DNA of 64,000 nt, from positions 62,001 to 126,000 of the forward strand of contig RZYM01000003.1 of assembly GCA_009930305.1 (NCBI GenBank), read 5' to 3'. The notes beneath the pieces were generated by a model that was not told where the DNA came from, did not search any database, and saw only the letters and a list, made by a program, of their open reading frames with translations. Source of the stretch: Bacteroidia bacterium (GTDB lineage: Bacteria; Bacteroidota; Bacteroidia; Bacteroidales; Paludibacteraceae). Within the stretch, counting starts at the first letter, position 1. The number at the start of each line of letters is the position of its first letter. Positions 8,304 to 16,414 of the stretch are shown piece after piece. The position numbers and the translations under genes are program-made.

Positions 8304-9992
8304 ATTTCAATTCCTTATGGTATGATTAAAAGAATTTTTTACACAGCAAGAATTTAGTGCCAAAGAGTTATTTCAATTCCTTATGGTATGATTAAAAGAA
8401 TGTCTTCCTAATATGACAATAGGAGATACTATATTTCAATTCCTTATGGTATGATTAAAAGTTTTAGTGTTTAATTATTTTATAAATATTCTCATATTTC
8501 AATTCCTTATGGTATGATTAAAAGGAAAACGTACAACTTGTGCTAGACTATTACGAAAATTTCAATTCCTTATGGTATGATTAAAAGAAACAGGTTTTGT
8601 AGCAACTCTTTGCACAAACAGCAGATTTCAATTCCTTATGGTATGATTAAAAGGTTTGGATTGGCACAAAGGGTGTGTGTTATAGTAATTTCAATTCCTT
8701 ATGGTATGATTAAAAGGATAGTTGCAAATTTAAAAATAATTGTACATTTGGATTTCAATTCCTTATGGTATGATTAAAAGTCTTTTGACCACTTAATAAA
8801 CGCCTTTGTCTCCTCATTTCAATTCCTTATGGTATGATTAAAAGTTCAATCAACTCGTACATTTCGGGCGGTATGCCAATTTCAATTCCTTATGGTATGA
8901 TTAAAAGTATCATGGCAATTATCTATTTACGCATACCTTTTATTTCAATTCCTTATGGTATGATTAAAAGCACAAGCACTTGTAAAAACAAACGTAGGTA
9001 GTTACCTATTTCAATTCCTTATGGTATGATTAAAAGCAACACGTGGCTTTCTTCCAGCTGGTTTTTTGGTATTTCAATTCCTTATGGTATGATTAAAAGA
9101 TTATATCTACAAGAAGCTACAGATGACCCACCTTATTTCAATTCCTTATGGTATGATTAAAAGGGAAAAGTTTAAATTAACAAAAGAGTGTATAATTTGA
9201 TTTCAATTCCTTATGGTATGATTAAAAGTAACCAAACATAACCCTTATACTGATACTGATAAATTTCAATTCCTTATGGTATGATTAAAAGAATGTGTTT
9301 GCAGCTTCTTGACATTGTTTTTGTAGTATTTCAATTCCTTATGGTATGATTAAAAGCCTATTCTAACAAAGAACGGCTGTTTACTAACTAATTTCAATTC
9401 CTTATGGTATGATTAAAAGTTTCTGTTTGCTGCTCTACCCTCTGGCTTGTAAGTATTTCAATTCCTTATGGTATGATTAAAAGCAACACGTGGATTTCTT
9501 CCAGCTGGTTTTCTTATATTTCAATTCCTTATGGTATGATTAAAAGCATCACTTTACACTGCTTAATAGCTAAGTAATGATATTTCAATTCCTTATGGTA
9601 TGATTAAAAGGTTACTTTAAATTGCGAGATTTTGCCGCTAACCTAATTTCAATTCCTTATGGTATGATTAAAAGCTTTTGGAGTTTTGGCAGCGGCAACC
9701 ATTGCTTTATTTCAATTCCTTATGGTATGATTAAAAGTGTTTAAGGATAAAATTATCTTACTTCCTTGTGAATTTCAATTCCTTATGGTATGATTAAAAG
9801 TAATCCCGTGTTAAGACGTTTTGCAAGTTTAATCAAATTTCAATTCCTTATGGTATGATTAAAAGTTCAATCAACTCGTACATTTCGGGCGGTATGCCGA
9901 TTTCAATTCCTTATGGTATGATTAAAAGAATTTATTGGCTGATATTGAAGTAGGAGTAAACTTATTTCAATTCCTTATGGTATGATTAAAAG
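8304..9992 (-). CRISPR. CRISPR array, 27 identical 29-bp repeats and 26 spacers (type I-B)
   Basis: Repeats begin at 8304, 8370, 8433, 8496 and so on to 9964. On the plus strand each starts ATTTCAATTCC and ends GATTAAAAG; all 27 read identically to me. Spacers are 34-37 bp. Read on the minus strand the repeat ends GGAATTGAAAT, matching the ATTGAAA-type 3' end that becomes the crRNA 5' handle in type I-B. Hence transcription is leftward, like the cas genes, and the newest spacers are near 9992. Spacers 9 (8845-8878) and 25 (9866-9899) are near-duplicates, as are 12 (9037-9070) and 19 (9484-9517). The distal end has no degenerate repeat. Confidence 0.98.
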
Positions 9993-10195
9993 AGTATAAA
10001 ATATACATTATAATAGTCTGATTATAATGTATTTATATATAGGATTTTTATTAATATTTGCGTCGATGTGCAATGATATAAAAATACTGGTACATCGACA
10101 CAAATGTAATAGTTTTATTTTAATATTTCAAAGAACTATTTGATTGGTTATAATCAAATTCTTAATAGAATATGATCAGATTATTTATGACAAGT
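9993..10195 (-). promoter_or_regulatory. CRISPR leader between cas2 and the array
   Basis: 203 bp of very AT-rich DNA without an ORF. It contains a 12-bp perfect hairpin 10 bp from the first repeat (10003-10014 with 10021-10032, 6-nt loop). It also holds an 8-bp inverted repeat GTCGATGT/ACATCGAC (10062-10069 and 10092-10099), and another 8-bp hairpin ATTTGATT/AATCAAAT (10138-10145 and 10152-10159) close behind cas2. Leader assignment rests on repeat orientation and position. The exact crRNA promoter was not resolved. Confidence 0.75.
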
Positions 10196-10465
10196 TTATA
10201 AAAAATTTTCTGTACTACAACACTCTTTTCCAATAATCTCTTTTTCCATAAATGCAACATCTCTACTTTTAAAAACAATGATACTATCCTCCTCTATTTC
10301 CAAAAAAGAATTCGCAATTGACAACAATTCTCTAAGTTTAACTTCAGAAATATCGCCCTCAAAAACTGAATTTTGAATCCAATTAAGATACTTACGGCAT
10401 AATCTCAACATTTTTGCCACACGTTTCTCTCCACAATCATATACTAATATAACGTACACTACCAA
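10196..10465 (-). CDS. cas2: CRISPR-associated endonuclease Cas2
   Basis: 89 residues, normal length. Cas2 dimerises between Cas1 dimers in the spacer integration complex. The N-terminal strand MVVYVILVYDCGEKR has the conserved Asp after the first beta strand (YD). The middle shows LNWIQNSVFEGDIS, the usual Q-S-V-F-E-G segment, and the C-terminal strand is SIIVFKSR. It overlaps cas1 by 7 bp. It is the last cas gene before the leader. Confidence 0.95.
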   Translation of the reverse strand: MVVYVILVYDCGEKRVAKMLRLCRKYLNWIQNSVFEGDISEVKLRELLSIANSFLEIEEDSIIVFKSRDVAFMEKEIIGKECCSTENFL

Positions 10466-11478
10466 TACATCTTAAATGGTTTATAATCCTCTATACCTAA
10501 CAAATGCTTCGATATCTTATAACACTCAAGTTTAATTAAATGTCTATAACTGACATTACGATTTAAGCTTCTATGTGCTATCGTTTCATTTAATTTATCC
10601 TCAATTGCTTTGACGAATATCTTCTTGCCATTATTATTTAAAACGCATTTATTTAGTTTTTTATCAAAATGCTTTTCTTGCAATTCTTTTTTATTAAGGA
10701 CTTTAAATATTGTTCTATCTATTATTAAAGGCTTAAAAATCTCAGAAATGTCTAATGATAATGAATATCGTCTTTCACCAGGCGTATGCAAATAACTAAT
10801 TGTAGGATTTAATTGTGTTTGATGAATGGCTCTTAAACATTGAGAATAACAAATCATATTTCCGAATGAAATCAATGCATTAATTTCATTTTGAGGAGGT
10901 TGTTTTGTTCTTGTTCCCATGTCAAAATCATTAATTATAAGATTAAATGCACCATAATATGTTTGTCTTATCATACCCTCAATTCCCATTAACTTTTCAA
11001 CTGTTTCTGTTTGAGAAATTCTATCAGACAAAGTCTTAATAATATCAATAACATCATTAATATCTTTACCTCTACGATTATAGTATTGTAGGTTTTTAAT
11101 AATATTATATGCAGCACCTTCAACAAACTGTTGAGCTATATATAAACGTTTTTTTTTATTCTGATAAAAAGATGTTTGTAAAAGCAACATTTTTCCTGAT
11201 AACAAATAGTCTTTTGGCATAAACGAACCTGTGTAATTCTCGTAATAATCAAAGAAATGTACAGATATATCATTCTGTCCTAGAAAATTATATAATGCAC
11301 TATTAGCTTGTAATGATCCAAATACATAAAATTCACTTATATCTTCAACCGGCAAATAACGAACTTGACCTTTAATGGTTGAATGTAAGTTTGCATCTTC
11401 TTCGTATGGCGTAAACTTTAGAGTATTATCCTTACGTTCCAATAAACCCGGATTAAATAGATAGTATGTCTTTTTCAT
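10459..11478 (-). CDS. cas1: CRISPR-associated endonuclease Cas1, type I-B
   Basis: 339 residues. Cas1 is the integrase that inserts new spacers at the leader end. The metal-binding catalytic residues are visible as E167 (MGIEGMIRQ), H231 (SYLHTPGERR) and the acidic pair D243/E246 (LDISEIFKP). The N-terminal beta-sandwich begins KKTYYLFNPGLLERKDNTL. It overlaps cas4 by 4 bp and cas2 by 7 bp, so the adaptation module is translationally coupled. All catalytic residues are intact, so adaptation should be functional. Confidence 0.97.
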   Translation of the reverse strand: MKKTYYLFNPGLLERKDNTLKFTPYEEDANLHSTIKGQVRYLPVEDISEFYVFGSLQANSALYNFLGQNDISVHFFDYYENYTGSFMPKDYLLSGKMLLLQTSFYQNKKKRLYIAQQFVEGAAYNIIKNLQYYNRRGKDINDVIDIIKTLSDRISQTETVEKLMGIEGMIRQTYYGAFNLIINDFDMGTRTKQPPQNEINALISFGNMICYSQCLRAIHQTQLNPTISYLHTPGERRYSLSLDISEIFKPLIIDRTIFKVLNKKELQEKHFDKKLNKCVLNNNGKKIFVKAIEDKLNETIAHRSLNRNVSYRHLIKLECYKISKHLLGIEDYKPFKMYW

Positions 11479-11987
11479 ATAAGATTATCTTCAACATAAC
11501 AAAATTCAAAATAACTACAACTCTTACAGATAGTCTTCTTTACAACGGGTGGACATTTATCATTGTCTATAATTCGTTTGATATCTATTTCCATTTCACG
11601 TATTATTTCGCGTTCAATATTACTAAGAAGGACTTTTTGTGTTTTTCTCAATGTAGGATATTCAAGTAAGCCGGTTACACCATCTATTCCATTTTGTTCA
11701 AACACGTATATGTAGTATTTCAATTGCCATTCATGTGCCTTTTCTACTTTATTAGACTTTTTAATTTCGTGTATTACCCTATTTTTAGCCTCATAAAAAT
11801 CAACTTTTATACCATCAATCTCAACTTCTTCATATTTTTCTGACCGTTGCGGATATGACTCTTCATGAATAAGTTTTCCTTCATAAACAAGGTCTGATGT
11901 ATGTTCAAACCGAATGCCGTTTGCATGAAGCCAAAGTTCGCGTTTACATACATGGTAAAGGTTCATAAGGGTGGCATTTATTTGCAT
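11475..11987 (-). CDS. cas4: CRISPR-associated exonuclease Cas4
   Basis: 170 residues. Cas4 trims prespacers and helps select PAM-adjacent ones. The RecB-like nuclease core is KVDFYEA (D63) and HEIKKS (E74, K76). Four cysteines for the iron-sulfur cluster are present: C14 (HVCKREL) and C154, C157, C163 (CKSCSYFEFC). H41 in the preceding helix fits the family. It lies 3 bp after cas3 and overlaps cas1 by 4 bp. Confidence 0.95.
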   Translation of the reverse strand: MQINATLMNLYHVCKRELWLHANGIRFEHTSDLVYEGKLIHEESYPQRSEKYEEVEIDGIKVDFYEAKNRVIHEIKKSNKVEKAHEWQLKYYIYVFEQNGIDGVTGLLEYPTLRKTQKVLLSNIEREIIREMEIDIKRIIDNDKCPPVVKKTICKSCSYFEFCYVEDNLI

Positions 11988-11990
11988 ATT

Positions 11991-14684
11991 TTACATAAAG
12001 TTTGAATTTACTATTTTTTCTGTTTTTATTCCATCTTTAAATGAATATATCTCGGAATAAGATTCGAGATACAAGAATCCATACATATCTTTACCATAAG
12101 TTTGAATAGCATCATAATCTTTACCACCCCTATATATAGAGAATGTGAAATTTGATATTAGTCCTTGCAATTTATTCATTGCTATTTTGTTTTTAACAAA
12201 ATCAGAATCCTGATTTTGAATAACTGATTCATATGCATCCCATACTTTTTTACCCGAAACACTTTCTTCATACTGAATTCCAAATTCTTCTAAAATAGAA
12301 ATATAATCCCTCAAAAAGCGAATAGGTATATCTATAGGTACAAACACTGAATCATTCAATGATTTAATAAGTTCTAATTGAGAATCTACACTTTGGTAAT
12401 TTAATGACGATATGGCATTTTCTAAATCATGAATATTTTCAATAAACACAGATTTATTCTTATTATTTATCTTATTGATAATCAAATTGTAAAGCCTGTC
12501 AAAATCTTTAGTATCAAGAATGTTTTTATATTCGGATATATCCATTTCCTTGGCAAACTGATATCTACTATCTTTTCCATACAGCATCTTTTCGGAATCG
12601 TAATTGAATATAAAAAGTGTGCACTGAGGTTTATTTACGTTTCTATTGATTCTACCTGCAAGTTGTTCTTCACTATCAATAATAGATTTATCCTTAAAAC
12701 CAAGATCCATATCTATATCAACACCAGCTTCCACAACTTGTGTGGAAATTAATAGCACTTTCTTTTTACGTAATTCCGTTGACTTTAACTTCTCAATAAT
12801 TTCTTTCCGTCTTGGTTCTAAAATAGTCCCTGACAGCAAAAATATTTCATCAAAAAAATTATTATTTGCTTGTGCTATAGAGTAAAATTCCGATGCTGTT
12901 TTTTTGAATATGAATTCTATTATTGTATGAACACTATTGGGATAAATAGAATTGTTTTTTGCATAATTCTCTGATTGATTGAACAAAAATTTCTGCATAT
13001 TAGATAAATATACACTTTTTGTATCATTATCAGGAACAGCACAATTGAGTAAACTATAATCAAATTTTACACGATTACAAAAATTTGGATTTTTGAAATA
13101 AATGGATTTATCTGCAATTAAATAAACGAAATCACTTGCTAATTTTTTATCATTTAGTAAATTCCCTATTTTAGGTAATGTCGCAGACATTACAATAAAT
13201 TTCATATTAAAATATTGCGAATAATTATTTATAAAATAAATTATCTTATCCCATGTACTTGGAGAATATGATTGTAATTCATCAATAATCACAACCGAAT
13301 TGGCCATTCGGTGCAACAAATAGTTCGTTTCCTTATTATTGGTTTTTAATACATCAAAAAAACGAACATGAGAAAGCAATGCAATTGGATAATTTACAAA
13401 TAAATTGTCAATATAATTCAAATAGTCATCTTCATATTTCCCTGTTTGAAAAGACGCTTTGGAATGAATTTCTGCTATTTCATCTTCTTTTAAATCTAAT
13501 GTTTCGGACAACGATTTGTAAGTTTGCGTTATTAAAGTAGTGAATGGGAAAACATAGAATACTTTGTTAAGTTTTTTATCTTCATCGAATCTCAACAATT
13601 CCGCCAAAGCAAGCATTGATACATTGGTTTTTCCGCTACCTGTCGGTGCTTCAATATAAAAGAGATTGCGATCTGCATTTTCACGCACGTTACATACAAC
13701 TTCCGTAGCAATACATTTTCGCAAATTGTTTAAGTTTATATTTGAAGTTTTCTTTAATTTATCAATCTGAAACCTAATATTGTTATTTATGTTATCATAA
13801 ACTATTTTATTATAAGTCTTACTGTTTTCTGACCTATTGATTATTTTTTCTCTTAACGAATCGTTAATTAGTCCGAAATCAGCATTTATTTCTGTCCATT
13901 CATTCATATAATGGGCTGTAGCAAGATAATCTGATGCTGTAAGCAAAGAATAGTTAAGTTTGCATAGTGCAAACAAAGGAAAATTATTTTCTTTTTGCAC
14001 TAATTTCTCATTATACAATTCGAAAAGGAAATTAAAACTTGAATTTAACAATAGACAATTATGATAAGATTCTATTTGTGCTTCATCTAGTGATATATTA
14101 AACAATGACAAATATGGTCTTAGTTCAAACAATTGTTTATTGTTCCAAATGGCATCATTCTGTGCTTCTTGCAAACAAGTACTATGATGCTTAAATATTG
14201 TATAACTCAAATAAAGTGCCACATTTGAAACAAAAATTTGTTCCTCATCGCTTAATTGAGAATGTAGTATTAGTACGGAAAAAAAGTCTGCAAGATATAT
14301 ATATACGCCAATTATTGAATGCTGATTTTCAAACGAATGAGAAGCATTTAATATCTTAGATTCGTTTTTCATTCGAGACAATTGAAAATTTTGATTTACT
14401 TTCCCCAAATCATGATATGCTATAGACTTGTAGAACAAATCAGAAATTAACGTAACCAATGCACTAGAATTCAAATTTGAAGGAATAGCAGACCTTATTA
14501 AATTGTCAATTATTTTATTTAATTGTTGTTTTTGAATAATTGTTTTGGCATAGGTATATACCAAAGCAGAATGCTCCGACAGCAATTCTGGCTGTCGATA
14601 ACTTTCTGAAACTTTTGGTAAATGAGCAAAATAACAATTACTATCAGTTATAAAGCCATTAAAGAAATCCCTATCAAAAATCAT
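11991..14684 (-). CDS. cas3: CRISPR-associated helicase-nuclease Cas3
   Basis: 897 residues. Recruited by Cascade to unwind and degrade target DNA. The N-terminal HD nuclease carries H91-D92 (AYHDLGKVN), HSFENQHS near 116-123 and D252 (ASDYLATA). The superfamily 2 helicase has Walker A APTGSGKT near 346-353, DELQ at 468-471 in place of DExH, SAT at 500-502, and the late motifs STQVVEAGVDID and QLAGRINRN. HD and helicase are fused, as is usual for I-B. The start abuts the cas5 stop with no gap. Confidence 0.96.
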   Translation of the reverse strand: MIFDRDFFNGFITDSNCYFAHLPKVSESYRQPELLSEHSALVYTYAKTIIQKQQLNKIIDNLIRSAIPSNLNSSALVTLISDLFYKSIAYHDLGKVNQNFQLSRMKNESKILNASHSFENQHSIIGVYIYLADFFSVLILHSQLSDEEQIFVSNVALYLSYTIFKHHSTCLQEAQNDAIWNNKQLFELRPYLSLFNISLDEAQIESYHNCLLLNSSFNFLFELYNEKLVQKENNFPLFALCKLNYSLLTASDYLATAHYMNEWTEINADFGLINDSLREKIINRSENSKTYNKIVYDNINNNIRFQIDKLKKTSNINLNNLRKCIATEVVCNVRENADRNLFYIEAPTGSGKTNVSMLALAELLRFDEDKKLNKVFYVFPFTTLITQTYKSLSETLDLKEDEIAEIHSKASFQTGKYEDDYLNYIDNLFVNYPIALLSHVRFFDVLKTNNKETNYLLHRMANSVVIIDELQSYSPSTWDKIIYFINNYSQYFNMKFIVMSATLPKIGNLLNDKKLASDFVYLIADKSIYFKNPNFCNRVKFDYSLLNCAVPDNDTKSVYLSNMQKFLFNQSENYAKNNSIYPNSVHTIIEFIFKKTASEFYSIAQANNNFFDEIFLLSGTILEPRRKEIIEKLKSTELRKKKVLLISTQVVEAGVDIDMDLGFKDKSIIDSEEQLAGRINRNVNKPQCTLFIFNYDSEKMLYGKDSRYQFAKEMDISEYKNILDTKDFDRLYNLIINKINNKNKSVFIENIHDLENAISSLNYQSVDSQLELIKSLNDSVFVPIDIPIRFLRDYISILEEFGIQYEESVSGKKVWDAYESVIQNQDSDFVKNKIAMNKLQGLISNFTFSIYRGGKDYDAIQTYGKDMYGFLYLESYSEIYSFKDGIKTEKIVNSNFM

Positions 14685-15455
14685 TTAGAATAGTTGAATA
14701 ATTTTGTTCTTTTCTATTTTGTAAAAGAATCCTGCTTCACTCATATTCATCTCTTTTAAAAATTTTGCGTTAGAATAAACGAAATCTGCATAATCATATT
14801 GATACAAATCTTCATTGAAGCCAATAGGCAATTTTTCAAAATATAGCCAAGTTGGTTCAGTGCTAGCAGCAAACATACTCATATTCTTTGCCACATATCC
14901 TCTCACAGCTTCTGTCTTCGCAAAAATGGAAGAAATATTGTAATCTGAACTAAAATCAAAACTTGAATAATTATAGTCTTTAAAATCATCCCACCATGCT
15001 GAAAAGTCGTTTTTTCCCATATATGGCAAAAACTCAGCTTTATTAGATTCTAGATTTTGATACAATTTATTTTCGATTTCATCATCAATGTTTAAGAGCA
15101 AATAACAACGGTATGCAGGCTTAATTAAAAATTGTTCTTGCGGATTTAATATTCCTGCATCACAATTTGCATAACCGACTGCATTATTATATTTGACAAT
15201 GTCTTTAGTATAATTACCTTTATCTGAATTCAAAGGCTCTATTCCAACTTTCAAATTCTTCAATTTACAGTAATATTCCGGCAATTCACCATTCTTTTGA
15301 TAACCCTGCAAACCTGCTATTGCCCCAATAATACCTAGCAATGCGGGTTTATGAAGCATATTGTATGTCAGATAAAGTCCATCGTTTATGTCCGGTTTCT
15401 TAAAAAAACCGAAATCTGCTTTCAAGTCAAACGATATTAACTTTTTATTTGTCAT
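14685..15455 (-). CDS. cas5b: Cascade subunit Cas5, type I-B
   Basis: 256 residues, a RAMP protein that caps the 5' handle of the crRNA. The N terminus SFDLKADFGFFKKPDIN followed by LTYNMLHKPALLGIIGAIAGL is the characteristic first strand and Gly-rich Cas5 segment, here with Pro-Ala-Leu-Leu-Gly. The rest is divergent, as is typical. It lies 2 bp after cas7 and directly abuts cas3. Family assignment rests on the N-terminal motif together with operon position. Confidence 0.9.
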   Translation of the reverse strand: MTNKKLISFDLKADFGFFKKPDINDGLYLTYNMLHKPALLGIIGAIAGLQGYQKNGELPEYYCKLKNLKVGIEPLNSDKGNYTKDIVKYNNAVGYANCDAGILNPQEQFLIKPAYRCYLLLNIDDEIENKLYQNLESNKAEFLPYMGKNDFSAWWDDFKDYNYSSFDFSSDYNISSIFAKTEAVRGYVAKNMSMFAASTEPTWLYFEKLPIGFNEDLYQYDYADFVYSNAKFLKEMNMSEAGFFYKIEKNKIIQLF

Positions 15456-15457
15456 AT

Positions 15458-16399
15458 TTAAATTTCAATTGTTGTTACATTTTCAGGCAAATCTTCTAAC
15501 TTGGTGGTTTGCTTGTTATAAAAAACTTCGATGGCTTCAATTTCAGATGATACTCCAGAAAGTTGTTCTTTTAACATGGCAAAATTATAAACACTTTTGT
15601 TATCAGACTTTTCTTGTTTCAGCTCGATCAAATTTGTGAAATTAGGAAGCACTATTTTGGAGTTATCATTAAGTTGAACCCATACCAACATTTCGTTTTC
15701 ACAACCTGCTTTTGATGCCGAATCGTACCAAGTAACTCCACGACGCATAGCTTCTTTTAATTTACTTATATCGTCCATTGAAAGAGTTTTAGATCCTTCT
15801 CCTGCAATCCTTACAATATCACACAGGTTTTGTGGGTTAATTGAAAAATGATGAAGATAGTGACCTTCTTCTAATTTTGATTGACGACCTATTGTGGTCA
15901 TTTCTCTATCGGCATTAGCATCTTTAGATTTGTTGCTAAATGGAGAAGTAATTTGTTCCGTATAAATACTGTTTTCTTTCCAAATATTAACACCATGATT
16001 AACTTGGACAGGTCCATGTAACGAAATATTTGTAACTCCTGCAAAAGTAGCCCCAAATAAACGTATATCAAGACACTCGAGTAAGTTTTTGGCAACTACC
16101 TGTTTTAATATATCCTTGCTCTTTACGGTACCTACTGGATAATCTCCAAATAATTTTTTATACGTTTCATCCAAAGAAATCGGATTCAAATTTTCATTTA
16201 AAGATTTAAAATAAAATATTTTATCATTTTTATATACATCTTTAAGATAATTTTTTACCGTATATTTAAATGCTTTATCGGTAGCATACACGGTTCCACT
16301 GGGCAAAGTACGAGGTTGTCCTGAAAAATCGGCATTGTAATTTGAGTTAATAGCCTTTACTACAACACAGCCGAAAACTCTGTTTTTAAATTCTTCCAT
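15458..16399 (-). CDS. cas7b: Cascade backbone subunit Cas7, type I-B (Csh2-like)
   Basis: 313 residues. Multiple copies coat the crRNA spacer. The N-terminal strand RVFGCVVVKAINSNYNADF, the DIRLFGATFAG segment and GPVQVNHGVN near residues 110-135 are typical Csh2/Cas7 features. EMLVWVQL is seen in the C-terminal half. It follows cas8b by 15 bp and precedes cas5 by 2 bp. Confidence 0.93.
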   Translation of the reverse strand: MEEFKNRVFGCVVVKAINSNYNADFSGQPRTLPSGTVYATDKAFKYTVKNYLKDVYKNDKIFYFKSLNENLNPISLDETYKKLFGDYPVGTVKSKDILKQVVAKNLLECLDIRLFGATFAGVTNISLHGPVQVNHGVNIWKENSIYTEQITSPFSNKSKDANADREMTTIGRQSKLEEGHYLHHFSINPQNLCDIVRIAGEGSKTLSMDDISKLKEAMRRGVTWYDSASKAGCENEMLVWVQLNDNSKIVLPNFTNLIELKQEKSDNKSVYNFAMLKEQLSGVSSEIEAIEVFYNKQTTKLEDLPENVTTIEI

Positions 16400-16414
16400 A
16401 ATTGAAATCTCCTT

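Noticed and set aside
8577-8777. 66-residue plus-strand ORF
   Set aside because: It lies entirely inside the CRISPR array; its product repeats ISIPYGMIKR because it translates the repeats.
8304-9992. Rightward transcription of the array
   Set aside because: The plus-strand repeat ends GATTAAAAG, while the minus strand ends in the ATTGAAA-type handle used by I-B systems. The leader-like AT-rich gap is on the right next to cas2.
10138-10159. Hairpin ATTTGATT/AATCAAAT as terminator of the cas operon
   Set aside because: There is no U-tract after the stem on the minus strand, and the stem is only AT-rich.
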